A stretch of DNA of 64,000 nt from Porodaedalea pini (lineage: Eukaryota; Basidiomycota; Agaricomycetes; Hymenochaetales; Hymenochaetaceae): positions 1-64,000 of the forward strand of contig NBAY01000030.1 of NCBI GenBank assembly GCA_002794775.1. The letters are read 5' to 3'. Positions 11,324 to 22,280 of the stretch are shown one piece after another. The number at the start of each line of letters is the position of its first letter. Position 1 is the stretch's first letter. The notes beneath the pieces were generated by a model. It was given only the letters and a program-made list of their open reading frames with translations. It was not told where the DNA came from and did not search any database. The position numbers and the translations under genes were made by a program.

Positions 11324-11653
11324 AATGGCTAGGACTGGAGGTGAGCAGAGACATCATCTCAACTCCTCAAATGCCTCTTGCTGTTTGGTCTCCCATACCC
11401 AGTCCTTCTTGCCTGTCAGCAATGTCAGTGGATGGACCACCTTGCTGTAGTCCTTGATGAACCATCACAGCCAGTTGCCCATGCCGAGGAATTGTTGCAG
11501 CTGTTTGAGGTTTTGTGGGACTGGCCAGTCTGCAATCACTTCTGTCTTTGCTGGGTCAGCCCTGATCTTGCCATTACCAATGATGTGGCTGAGGTACTTC
11601 ACCACCTTGGCGTCGAACTCGCACTTTTCTGGTTTCAGGTACAGGCCGTTCTC

Positions 11654-12403
11654 TCACAAGATCTGAAGGACACGCCTTGACATCTCAATATGTTCCTTGA
11701 GAGTTTGCGAGAGAATCAGTATGTCGTCGAGGTAGATGATGATCAAGTTATCATAGATCAATCCCTTGAAGATGTGGTTGACAAAAGCCTGGAGTGTCAC
11801 CGGTGCATTGCAAAGACCAAAGAACATGACTGTCGGTTCAAAGAGACCCATGTTCGTGTGGAACACTGCCTTCCACTCATCACCTTCACAGATCTGGATG
11901 TTGTAGTATCCCCAGCAAAGGTCAAGCTTGGTGATGAACTTTGCCTTCTTGACCTTGTTGACAAGTTCATCGATGAGCGGGAGAGGGTACTTGTTCTTGA
12001 TTGTCCCCTCGTTAAGCTTCTGGTAGTCCTGAATTGGGCATAGAGACTTGTCAGCCTTCTTGATGAAGAAGAAGGGTAATGCCATCGGCAAAATTGACTT
12101 TTGTATCTAACCTGACTTCAGATTTTCCTCAAGGAAATCCTTCAGTGACTCCTGTTCCGTCGGTGTCAGCGGATAGATCTTGCAGTTGCTAGGCTTGAAG
12201 TTGGGTTTCAAGTCAATGATGTGATCCCAGGGGTGATGTTCCAGTAGCTTTTTGAAGCCTTTCTCACTGAAGACATCGGCAAAGTCATTGAGGTATGCGG
12301 GCCAGGACGCCTTGTCCATTCGCACCTCTCTCACCCTCCTCATCTCTTCCACAACCTCCTTCCTGATTGCACATTCCTCTGGACAGTGGGTGAATTCAAT
12401 CAA
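11654..12403 (-). pseudogene. Reverse transcriptase of A1
   Basis: Two collinear open segments (12107-12403 and 11654-12091) separated by a stop in the segment equivalent to SIQKSISPM of element A2. Motifs: [46 protein letters not shown] and the catalytic YLDDILIL. The connection region continues below 11654 out of frame. Confidence 0.88.
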
Positions 12404-12437
12404 CCCCGTCTTCCAGTTGACTTCTGGGTTGTGGCAT

Positions 12438-13371
12438 TGTAGATCCTGACTTAGGGGTGTCTGGGATCAGCGGTCCTTTTGGGGACATGATCGCGTTGTT
12501 CTGGGAGGTTAGGGGTAGACTGCGGTGAGATCACTCAATGTACCGGTACGCATCAGTATGCTTCGGTACATGCTGGTACGCATCAATTTTGAGAACTAAG
12601 GTCGGGAACTCCTGAAGGGTCTGTACTTGACCAGTACGGAGTCAATACGCGTGGGTAATCAACGCTGGTATGGTGTGGTCACGACAAGTGATGAGGTTCG
12701 AGTTACAGAGTAAGAGACGAGAGATGGTTTCGAGAGACAAGATGCTAAGACAAAGATGGAACGACTACGAGTTTTATGAGAACTAAGACGGATCGCACTC
12801 AAGTTACCCTATCTGAGGGAGACTCTGTGGTAGAACTCACTTGTCCTCTACCTACGACATGGGGTGCATATTTATACTAAGTCCAAAGATCCATCTACAG
12901 TTAATAATTTCCATACGGGCATAACATGCATATCAGTTGAAACACAGAGAAGTTGAAGGGAAAAGTCATAGGTCAAAGAGGTGCACATAGAGTGCATAGA
13001 AATCAGAAGAACATAGGAAAAACATAAATCATAATGAAGAAAAACATCCGCATCGCGTCCGACCATACCGGTGCTCCACCAGAACTCAGATCGTCCAATC
13101 GGTATGTGGCTCCCGTCGTTGGACAGCAGTCCGGTATGCGTCTTGGCTGTATGCTCCATGTGACCGCATCCCTAATCGTCCAGATAAGATCTCTGGTACG
13201 TTCCATCATGCATTCGGAGGTCTCGGAACATGTTGCTGACATGATCGCAAGGTTCTGATTCGAAACCGGACGGATTGGATTGAGTCCGGTACTGATCAGT
13301 ATGCGTTGGAACCAGTTCTTGAGTGCTTCTGGAGTGATCGGCAGTGATGGGACGATCGGCATGGCTCTACA
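12438..13371 (-). mobile_element. Solo LTR, family B, copy 2, with perfect 4-bp target duplication
   Basis: 934 bp, reverse complement of copy 1: it starts TGTAGATCCTGAC and ends GGCTCTACA. It is flanked by GCAT at 12434-12437 and 13372-13375. Removing it restores the reading seen at the same place in element A2 (near 62730). It lies between the protease and reverse transcriptase coding regions. Confidence 0.85.
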
Positions 13372-13866
13372 GCATTGAAGCCAGTCATAGCCCAGGAAGA
13401 TGTTTGACAATGCCAGGGATGCCACTGCAAGGACTATCCTTTCCTTGTGATTTCCAATCATTAGCTCGATGTCGACGTATCTCTTGATCAGACCAGCCTC
13501 ATTGTGCATGCTGTCCACATTGAGCACCACAAGGGGTCTGATGTAGCGCTTGGTTTCCAACCCATAGTGCTCAACAAACCTCACGTCAATGCATGATCCC
13601 ATACACCCCAAATCCACGAGGGTGTGCGCATCCACCTCCCTTATCTCACCCTCTACATTACATCCAACGTTCAGGAGGAGGTCCAGCTGGCGTCTGCCAG
13701 TTCCCCTCATGAACAGCTGCTTGTACTCATCATTCTCACTCACACCAGTGGGGGTTTCGTAGTTGGGAAAACCATTGATGCCGTTTGCATCTATGTATTG
13801 TACAGGTAGTTGGTTATATTTTAATGAGTCCGAACTTGAAACCCCTTGAATTTCTTGGTCAGTCAT
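13372..13866 (-). pseudogene. Aspartic protease region of A1
   Basis: Frame with QLFMRGTGRRQLDLLLN and THTLVDLGCMGSCID. The catalytic motif reads D-L-G instead of D-S-G as in A2 (ALVDSGCTRSCID), so activity is unlikely. The open frame runs on into the LTR-B insertion, whose codons are not part of the protein. Confidence 0.8.
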
Positions 13867-13874
13867 CCCGATGG

Positions 13875-15059
13875 CTATGCCTGACCACTCGCAAAACCCT
13901 GCAAGTCAATGACCTCTTCATCATCTCCTTCCTCTTCCACATAGTCCTCCACTGTCGACCTTTGAGTGTCTATGACTTCCTCGAATGCCGATTCCTTCAT
14001 TGCGCCCAGTTCATTGGCAAGGAGGCAATGTTCACCTGGCGCCATCATCTGCAGCATGCGCTGCATGATCCCCTGTCCTTGTGGGCACTTGTCCTTGAAG
14101 TGACCCAGCTGGCCACAGATCCAGCATGCTCATCGGCATTATGCCTCATTCATTGAGACGTCCATCGGCTGGCCAGCACCTCCAAAGGTGATGCCTGTTG
14201 CATCACATTTGTCAACGTGGGGGGCTGCCACCTGGTGATGAGCTGGGGGTGCATGTTGCTGCTGCGGGCGTGGTGGGGGCAGAAATGCGCAGCCTCATTG
14301 GATGGCGCAGATCTGTTGTTCACCCCAGTCGATCTTGATTGCCTTCTTCTTCCAGTCATCATATGTTGTCAGAACTGGCATTGACCTCAGCACTCCATGA
14401 ACCACCTTGATGTTCATTGCCCTCTTTAGGCAGTCACAGATGATGCTGTCATCCGTTAGACCCGCTCTCATGATGACAACATCAAGATCCTGGAAGAACT
14501 CGTCAACGGTGAGGTCCTTCTGAACCTTTGTTCAGAATTTCACTAGCACCTTTTCCTTCTGGTTCAGATCATCAAATGAGGCATCTAGGTGCTCTTGGAA
14601 CCTTGTCCAACTGTCGGTGAAGGTCACAATGCCAGCTGTCATCGACTCCTCCACATAGTTTTGCGCCCACATCACCACATTACCCCCCTTTAAGTAGGAG
14701 AGAGCAATGTAGATCTTACTTTCTGCTGTGGGATATCGGCTCGGGTTTGCAGAGACAAAAAGAAAGACTTCACATTTGAAGTCTAGATAATTGTTGCTGC
14801 CAGTGAATTCACGTGGCTGGGCAACGTCGATACTGGGGGTCGGGAGGTTGGCTGCAGCGACTGGTGCTGGGGCATTGTTTGCCTGATGGGTGAAGGCACC
14901 TGCAACGATTGCTACAATCTGCTCCATCTGCTGCTGACTGAAACCCCCTGCTGACATTGCATGTTTGGGTGTGGGTGTTGAAGGTTCAGGGGGGGTTAGC
15001 AGTGAAGAGTCTCTACGAGTCTTGCAGTAAGGGCCTGGAGTTGGAGGCAGAAGGACCAT
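13875..15059 (-). pseudogene. Gag of A1 with CCHC zinc knuckle
   Basis: An open segment of 175 codons (14532-15059) begins MVLLPPTPGPYCK and contains the gag core IDVAQPREFTGSNNYLDFKC and VMWAQNYVEESM. After frame breaks, a zinc knuckle CWICGQLGHFKDKC lies at 14085-14126, followed by an acidic stretch up to the protease. The knuckle has all four ligands, unlike the remnant at 6.8 kb. Confidence 0.8.
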
Positions 15060-15656
15060 GGACGTTGATGGTGCAGGTGATGATGGAGCAGCCAGGGGCC
15101 ACCTCGCTCTCCTTCCTTGTTCATCTGATGAATACCAGCTGTGCTGGACTTCACTCCACCAGATATCGTGTACGACACCACTGTTGTTGGTCGCGACGTA
15201 GCCTGGTCGGTCTGGATTCCAACATGCTGATGCAGGAAGGGCCCGTCGCTGTTCGTCAGTGAGATCTATCTTGATGACGGCAGAAGGACAGGGATGGGTT
15301 GTGCATTCGATCTGGGGTTATGCTAACATTGAACAGGTTCATCAGCAAAATTGATGATGAGGCGGAATGATGCGGCCAAGATAACAATTGACAACGACAT
15401 TGATGACTGGACACATAACGTCACCCACATCCAAGTTAAGTGGTTCCTCCACCAAAGGGAGATGCGGAGAGCCAGGGTAAGGAAGAGTCGGTTGAAAAGT
15501 ATTACGTATTACACAAACGTCCGAAAATGTCCAGGCAGGGTTGAGGGTTGTCGTTTAAGGGGTTTACACGTCAAGTCCATCAAGGAGAGTGCTCCTCTAG
15601 ACTGAATGAAGGCGAGTCGACAGCGACGACGTACGCTGGGGATGAGCCTGGGTGGG

Positions 15657-15667
15657 GTTCTGCTTTT
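15657..15667 (-). promoter_or_regulatory. Predicted self-primer binding site of A1
   Basis: The 11 bases next to the 5' LTR read AAAAGCAGAAC on the coding strand. They are exactly complementary to GTTCTGCTTTT inside the LTR (complement of 15867-15877), which lies 33 nt downstream of the LTR TATA and so at the expected RNA start. No tRNA-like TGG start is present. This matches the self-priming arrangement known from the Tf1 group. Confidence 0.65.
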
Positions 15668-15668
15668 A

Positions 15669-16106
15669 TGTTAGGTGGGAGTCTGGGAGACAACTTGGAC
15701 TGGGCAGGCCTCGGCCGACTGTCGTCTGGGACATGCTATACTCAAGTGAGGACTCAGGACATGCTGTACTCAGGCTAGGTCATCACGGAGGTAAGAGGAT
15801 TAATACAATGTACTCTACTACAGGAGGGGGACGTGGTCTCACCTAGGTCGTCACGGAGGTAAGAGGAAAAGCAGAACAGGTGTTCAGATGCGATTCCTCT
15901 TCCTCATATACAGTGATCACCTTGTGAGAACCGGTTGCCCCATTGTCTAAGATTACATAAAGGGAGTAGAATGGAACAAATGAAGGTCATGTGAAAGGAG
16001 TATGAGAAATGATTGAAAAGATGATTAATTATAATGAAAAGAAGCGATTAAAAGAAAAGAAATGATAAAAGGAAAATAAAAGAAAGGAAAAGTTCGAGTC
16101 CTGACA
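15669..16106 (-). repeat. 5' LTR of element A1
   Basis: 438 bp, plus-strand ends TGTTAGGTGGGAG and CGAGTCCTGACA. TATA (complement of about 15905-15910) lies 33 nt before the predicted RNA start. It directly abuts a prolyl-tRNA synthetase fragment at 16107. Confidence 0.88.
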
Positions 16107-16230
16107 GTACATGTCTCACCTGTGCATCATGACCAAATGGGATGACGTTGTGCTGACACTTCACAGCAAATGTGTCGCAGTCCTTCCGTGGTGCGAAGAG
16201 GAAGCAGGTGAAGTCGGACATCAAGGAACA
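16107..16230 (+). pseudogene. Prolyl-tRNA synthetase C-terminal fragment
   Basis: Plus-strand frame reads YMSHLCIMTKWDDVVLTLHS and then AVLPWCEEEA, typical of the last part of eukaryotic-type ProRS. Its orientation is opposite to the larger ProRS remnants at 16.85-22.3 kb. It starts at the LTR border, so A1 or a rearrangement cut it. Confidence 0.6.
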
Positions 16231-16282
16231 TAGCAGACACATGTGGGTATCTAATGTGCATCATCATGGAGCAAGTCTGATG

Positions 16283-16850
16283 AGGAAGTGTATGGCTACA
16301 CCAGTAGGATAGTAGATCCAATGTATTTTGCATATTATAATATATGATTTTTGAAATCTGCCCGCTATCTGAACAAAAGTGTGAGGTCATGAGATACCCT
16401 AGGAAGTATGACACTGCCTAGTCACCTGGCTATAGACTCCTTTATGTCAATATGGGCAGCTATATGTCTCTAAGAAATTATGGCCTATTTGAATCTATGT
16501 GCTATTCAGTACTATCCCTCTATGGCCTATTCTGTGCTATGTAATATACAACTATGGCCTATTCAGCACTATGGTACTATACAACTATGGCCTATTCAGC
16601 ACTATGGTACTTTACAGCTATGGCCTATTCAGCACTATGGTACTATATGGTCCTATATAGAGGGGGGGTTACCATTAACTACTAAACAACTATGGACTAC
16701 TATAAATGCTATATAGTAGCATATAACAGTGTATAGTGTTTGCCATTTTCCTGATGGGGCAGATTGCAAAATTTATATATTATTGTATGCAAAATACATT
16801 GGATATCTACTACCCTAGTGGTATAGCACTTCCAACTACCTACTCATCTC
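16283..16850. repeat. Inverted repeat flanking a 33-bp minisatellite
   Basis: About 90 bp at 16283-16375 recur inverted at about 16750-16850 (shared ATGCAAAATACATTGGAT). Between them, roughly 16490-16655, units of 33 bp with core CTATGGCCTATTCAGCACTA are repeated about four times. The whole resembles a small non-autonomous element with an internal array. No gene is seen. Confidence 0.6.
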
Positions 16851-17970
16851 CCTATGACCTCTGCCACATGAATAATTTGCCACCATTTGGACCTGTACCC
16901 TGTGGATCATCTAGGTCTTTGATCACATGTTGAACATCTCTGGCTACGAGAAGTTTTGGCCAAGGCAATGCGACATTGCAGCTTGGATGCCATGACCAGT
17001 CGTCGGAATGAAGCTTTCCACAGTCATCATGTACAGACCATCAGCAAACTTCTCCTTCTCGGACTTGACACCAGGGATGATGGGTACAGCAAGCAGCTCC
17101 TCATACACACAACAATATAAGTCAAGAATTCCCCATACTTCAGTATTGGCCTCTTTCTTTGTGAGATGAGCAGTGTGACCTTCCTGCCATAGGAATTCAC
17201 GTGTATGGAGGAACAGCTGGGGGCTCTTGAACTCCCAGTGCACAATGCTGTTCCACTGGTTGAGGTTCAGGGGCAGATCACGATAGCTCTTGATCCATTT
17301 GGTGTAGTAGGGATACATGGCCATTTCTGAGGTTGGACAGATTGCTATGGGCTCTGCAAGCTTGGAGCTCCCTCTCAGGATGTAGATGTCAACATCAAGT
17401 CAGAAATCAAAAAATTTGAACACATATGCCCTGGTCACCCATGACACTTCCAGAGAAAAGTCCTCAATGTCATCCCTTTCATGCTCAAGCACCTTTTGAA
17501 ATACAAACACTGGGAAGTAAGCATTCTGTACACCCAAATATTTGATTCTTGCATTGAACCATTCTGTGGTGAGTAAGAACCCGAGATGCACAGTTTTGTC
17601 TTTTTAAATACCTTGGACTGCTCCTCAGATGCTGTATGACCATGGCTTAAGAATGTAGCATCCACGAACACTGTAAGTTGTACATGTCGGTCTTGATCAG
17701 CAGCTATAATACTTGTCAGCACAAAGTGAGGGATTACAGAACAATCAACACACATTCGTATACCAAACCATACAGTCGACTCCTTCTTCACGCCAATAGC
17801 AATCTTCACCACATTGCCAATTCTCACTTTTCATTGACTTTTCCTGGGTGGCAATTGCAGATGTGGGCGCTGCAGGAGCCACTGCATCAGTCTTGAGTTC
17901 CACAAAATCTACTTCATGAAGCTTGGTCTCCCCGGGTTTGAGAATGCACAAGTGTGAAGCAATGTCGGCA
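16850..17970 (-). pseudogene. Prolyl-tRNA synthetase pseudogene, copy 1 (N-terminal half)
   Basis: Minus strand. Recognisable in order: KPGETKLHEVDFVELKTD, IAIGVKKES, TEWFNARIKYLGVQNAYFPV, EVSWVTRAYVF, then [56 protein letters not shown] and [15 protein letters not shown]. These are class II motifs 1 and 2 and the substrate loop of ProRS, the enzyme that charges tRNA-Pro. Frameshifts (near 17.4 and 17.6 kb) and stops prevent a full protein. Homology ends near 16850. Its upstream end is fused to the C-terminus of copy 2, so the two lie head to tail. Confidence 0.8.
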
Positions 17971-18278
17971 TGACATTGTCCCATTGGTCATGACGTGCAG
18001 GTGAGACATGTACAATGCCTTCACATGCTCAAACATCTGCTGTTGGATAGTCTTGAGATGTGCAGACAAACCGAGGAATAAGGAATAATTGTATTTTCAC
18101 ACCTTCTGTTCCCAGTCGATGAACTTGTAGCCAGGAGTGTAGCCGTCTCATACATCCACCTCTGCATGGATACCAGCTTTCCTGAGCATCTTCGTGAGCT
18201 CCTCACAGTGGTCATATAGCTCCTACTCATTAGTGCACCTGGCAATACTGCAGGGGACAACAATTGCTTGGACGCGAG

Positions 18279-19684
18279 TGACACATTATCATGATGCAGA
18301 CTCTTTTGTAGACTGAATGGTCGACTCAAGGGTGAATCTATGTTCTTCTCATGGGAGACTGCAGTGACTTGATAGTCGAGGAGTGACAACCAAATAGAAA
18401 TGGAGTGATTGAATGTTCGAAATGGTGGCTCCACTGGTCCAGAGGCTTTGCCAAAGTGTTTGAACCTGTTAGAATTGAACTCTCAACGCAGACTCTGTGA
18501 CTTGAACGATTGAAATCTGAAGTTGAGGTAGGTACGGGACTATGTCAATCTTCCTTGAGTGGTCTGCATCTTTGGATGATGCTTGTCGAGCACTCAAACG
18601 GGCTCGAAAATGCGCTCGAATGCCCTTGTATGTGTTCCAACACACTTGAATGGCTCCTTAGTAGATAATGAATGTGTAGGGTGATGGGGGTACGCAGCTG
18701 TGGTACCCTGTTGGGTGTGTCTGGGGCTCAAAGGCTTGGAATATCAACTTCGAGTGTACGTGTCGAGTCAAATGCACTGTTCAAGCGGTCGAGGAGGTTT
18801 GATAGAGTGTGGAGTGAACTGGGGCTGTATTCCTTCTGCAGAACAAGTACAAAGGTGTGCACTATTTATACTGTAGGCAAAATGAGCTTGGTACCAAAGT
18901 CAAATGTACATACAGAGGTAGGAGAGTGTGTGCAGTGCGTGTTTGAGTCAGAATAGTCATATGTTAGGGATGGAATGACTCGAGAACATGATAAATCACA
19001 AACTCGAAGGGGAATAATGGTTTGACATCAACAAGAAGACCAATGAAACCAAGAAACTTATCATGTGTGCTCCGAACAACTCTGTTCGAATGCCCCTGAA
19101 CATCCCCAAGGGCGTGATGGCGACGAATGCACATCATGGGAGTGATAGACGATGATAAATAACACTCGAGCCGCATGGAGAACGTGGCGAACAACGGAAT
19201 CTGGTCGTTCGAGCATGATACATTGAACGTCAATGGCCCAAGGACTGTTTGGGCGACCCATGCTGGAACCCAATGCATTCCCTGAGCCCAACCGTGTGAT
19301 CCGGCTGTGCTACAAATGTTCAAACAAGTGAATATGAAGTGGATAGAGTCCTTGAGCACGTATATAGTGGGATATGGGATGAATATAAAGGAAAAGAAGT
19401 GTTCGAGTGTGAATAGGAAGTGGTATGAGTGTTAGAATGGGTGTATGAAAGTATTTGAATGTATTTATGAGGTTACTAAGGGATAATATGAGAACTTCAA
19501 AGGTATATTGATGCTCGAATGGGTGAGTGTGACCATTCGAGCACGTGAAATGCGAAGTGTAAGATATATAGTGATGAAACGAAGTGCTTGACCATGTTTA
19601 TGGGGTCTGTATCTGTATATAATAATAAATAAAGCGGGTGGTATGCTGGGACAGCTGATGCCTAAGTGTGAATCGAGCACTACA
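18279..19684 (-). repeat. LTR-like interspersed repeat C, copy 1
   Basis: About 1.4 kb inserted in ProRS copy 2. Read on the minus strand it begins TGTAGTGCTCG and ends AATGTGTCA, so it has TG..CA ends; a TATA-like CAGTATAAATAGTGCAC lies near 18865. A second copy in plus orientation lies at about 23619-25050. It is rich in CTCGAA/TTCGAG motifs. No target duplication is clear (GCGAG against GCATG). A large solo LTR is the best guess. Confidence 0.6.
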
Positions 19685-19994
19685 GCATGTTGGAGAACAA
19701 GACCCTGGTTGTCGCCATGAGTCATGACTATGAATCTGATTGTGCATGTGCTAAGGCCCCATGAGTTCTACCACACAAATAATTAGCCACCGTTCAGACC
19801 CATACCCTGCGAATCATCCAGGTCTTCAACCACATGTTGAACATCTCTGGCTGTGAGAAGTTTTGGCCAAGGCAATGCGACGTTGCAGCTTAGATGCCAC
19901 GGCTGGTTGTTGGAGTGAAGCCTTCCACAGTCATCATGTGAAGACCACTGGCAAACTTCTCCCTCTCGGACTTGATGCCTGGGATGACGGGTAC

Positions 19995-21396
19995 TGTTAC
20001 AAGAAATTGCTATTTTAGGAAGGATTAGCAGATCGACATGGGATCAACAGGATCAATGACGAACCAATTTGCCTACCAGCCAGGATTCGGCCAGGAGGCA
20101 CCTGCAACAATCTATGACAAAGCCAGGAAGCGAGCGCAAGAAGCATATCAAACAGCATGGCCATGCCGAAGCGATAAGACGCACCTACCCGAGTCAATGG
20201 AGCTGTGCAACTTCTGCCAGGAGCTATACCATTACTCATGGGCAGCACATGAGCGAATCTTCCTATGCATTCTGGAAGCAGTATCAGTACAGAACACAAT
20301 GCTCATTGCCTTGCAGCACAGACCGCTCAGTGAACGACAGCAAGAGCCAGTTATGCAGGGAAGGACGAGTACAGCATACATGCACGAGCCCAAATGGTGG
20401 CTAGCAGATGAACAAATGTATGCAGCACTAGCAGGCCTTATGATATGGATCACACAAAGGGAACACCACCGACAATGTGGCTGATGGGCAATCCTCCTCG
20501 ACTGGCCAATCACTACCCACCAGACACAACAGGAAGCACATCACAAACTCTGGGAACTCAGAGATGAAATCATTGATGACCTCATCACTACATGGCGAAG
20601 GGGCTTTGATGGCTACTTAACAGTAGACCGCTGCACCACCCAAACCTATTATGGAGTACAACTCAAAGTGGTAATTGGCATTGATGTAGTGCCCAGCAAA
20701 GTTGGCTTAACAACGGGATACACCCGGGTCTATGAAGAATGCCTAACGGCAGCAACCAGACTAGTGGACAATAGAAGTGGTGAAGGAAACCCACTACTAG
20801 TCCCTGCACCAGGAGGAAGCCAGACAGGCACCACCGAATCTGCCAACCAACTGATGGATAACTCATCCCTAGAAAGGGAATAGATGAGACTCTCGGAACC
20901 AAGTAGCTATTTATAGCACAGTGACATCACCATGATGCAATACTCCACAATGGTGGGGTAAAGCATGGGAACTTTGGAGCAAGTGGTGCAAGTGGCTATT
21001 TATAGCACGCAACGATGTCATAGTGGAGTGGAAGGTTCTAAGAATTACTGCGGATTGTAGGAGAAGTGGAGAAGCCATTCCCCGACTAGTTAGAATTAGG
21101 TTAGCTGTAGAGCTAAGGTTCAAAGAACCCAAACTCTATAAAGAGGCAAGCAGGAGTGCCCTTGTCTCCTCAGCAAAATTCTTCTGCCCTTGACACGTCT
21201 TCAATACTAGTTCAGCTTGAGCCCACAGCTTGCTGCTATTACTGTTATTCTCCTGCTAAAGACCAAGTGCTCAACAAGCCAATCACCCCTCCATATGACT
21301 AGCTCAAGAACGCTTACCTCGAGTCTTTGAGAAGGACATCTACTAGTTCCAGTACGTCGGACAGATTAGTCACCTGTTCTGACACTGGTCCTAACA
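19995..21396 (+). mobile_element. 1.4-kb insertion with perfect 5-bp target duplication, novel type
   Basis: 1402 bp starting TGTTACAAG and ending GGTCCTAACA, flanked by GGTAC at 19990-19994 and 21397-21401. It interrupts ProRS copy 2 cleanly. It has TG..CA ends like an LTR element but no obvious pair of LTRs. It contains one gag-like frame (next entry) and a 3' part with two copies of the motif AGTxGCTATTTATAGCAC. I do not recognise the family; a compact non-autonomous LTR element is the best fit. Confidence 0.75.
20038..20883 (+). pseudogene. Single open frame of the 1.4-kb insertion, one internal TGA
   Basis: Starts MGSTGSMTNQFAYQPGFGQ and runs 148 codons to TGA 20482-20484, then stays open in the same frame for 132 codons to TAG 20881-20883. 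The protein is hydrophilic, rich in Gln, Ala and Trp, without a zinc knuckle or catalytic motif. The length and position suit a gag-like or unknown structural protein of a small retroelement. The TGA could come from CGA. Confidence 0.55.
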
Positions 21397-22280
21397 GGTA
21401 CAGTGAGCAGCTCCTTGTACACGTGACAATATAAGTAGAGAATTTCCCATACTTCAGTGTCGGCCACCTTCATGAGATAAGCAGTGTGACCTTCCTGTCA
21501 TAGGAATTCACATGTATGGAGGAACGGCTGGGGGCCCTCGAACTCCCAGTGCACAACACTGATCCACTGGTTGAGCTTGAGGGGTAGATTGCAATAGCTC
21601 TTGATCTATTTGGTGTGGTAGGGATGCATGGCCATTTTTGTAATTGGATGGATTGGTATGAGCTCCTCAAGCTCAGAGTTCCCTCTGAAGACACATGTCA
21701 ACATCGAGCAGAAATCAAAAATTTGAACACGTATGCCCTGGTCACCCACACCACTGTCAGAGAAAAGTCTTCAATGTGGTCCTTGTCACGCTTGATCACC
21801 TTTTGAGAGACGAACATCGGGAAGTAAGCATTCTCTACACCCATCTCCCTGGCTCTTGCACTGAACCATTCTGTGGCGAGTAAGAACCTGATATACAGAT
21901 GCTTGTTTTTTTTAATACCTTGGATTGCTTCCCAGATTCTGTATCACCAGAGCTTAAGAATATAGCATCCACTAACACTGTAGTAGTCTAGCATATCGAC
22001 CTTGATCAGCACCAATAATACTTGTCAGCACAAAGTAAGGGATTATAGAACAATCTGCACACCTTCATAGTCCAACCTGGAAAGTTGATCTCTTTCTTCG
22101 CACCAATAGCAATCTTCACTGCACCGCCGATTCTCACTTTTCATTGCCTTTTCTGGGGTGGCAATTGCAGACATAGGTGCAGCAGGCACTGCAGCATCGG
22201 TCTTGAGTTCCACAAGATCTAAAGCTTGGTCTCCCCAGTTTCAAGAGCACGCAAGTATGAAGCAATGTCGATTCCAGAGA

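Larger units (their letters stand above)
7978..16106 (-). mobile_element. Ty3/gypsy chromovirus A1, near full length, disabled, with two nested solo LTRs
   Basis: Coding order on the minus strand is LTR, primer site, gag with CCHC, protease, reverse transcriptase, RNase H with H2C2, integrase, chromodomain, polypurine tract, LTR. This order and the C-terminal chromodomain place it in the chromoviruses. The two LTRs (7978-8415 and 15669-16106) both have TG..CA ends but differ at many sites, so the insertion is not recent. Two LTR-B sequences sit inside it, splitting the chromodomain and separating protease from reverse transcriptase. Pol also has stops and frameshifts. Flanks (CAACT on the left, GTACA on the right) do not form a target duplication. 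Confidence 0.9.
17971..22280 (-). pseudogene. Prolyl-tRNA synthetase pseudogene, copy 2, full length but twice interrupted
   Basis: Minus strand from about 22280. The N-terminal part (IDIASYLRALETGETKL) and catalytic motifs lie in 22280-21402. The part up to MTHGDNQGLVL lies in 19994-19685. The anticodon-binding C-terminus (VQAIVVPCSIARCTNE, LRKAGIHAEVDV, DGYTPGYKFIDWEQK) lies in 18278-17971. A 1402-bp insertion (19995-21396) and repeat C (18279-19684) sit inside it. Stops and frameshifts are frequent. A functional ProRS must exist elsewhere, as the enzyme is essential. Confidence 0.75.

Noticed and set aside
18021..18434. 137-codon minus-strand frame as its own gene
   Set aside because: It runs across the border between repeat C and the ProRS C-terminus; the ProRS reading is in another frame.
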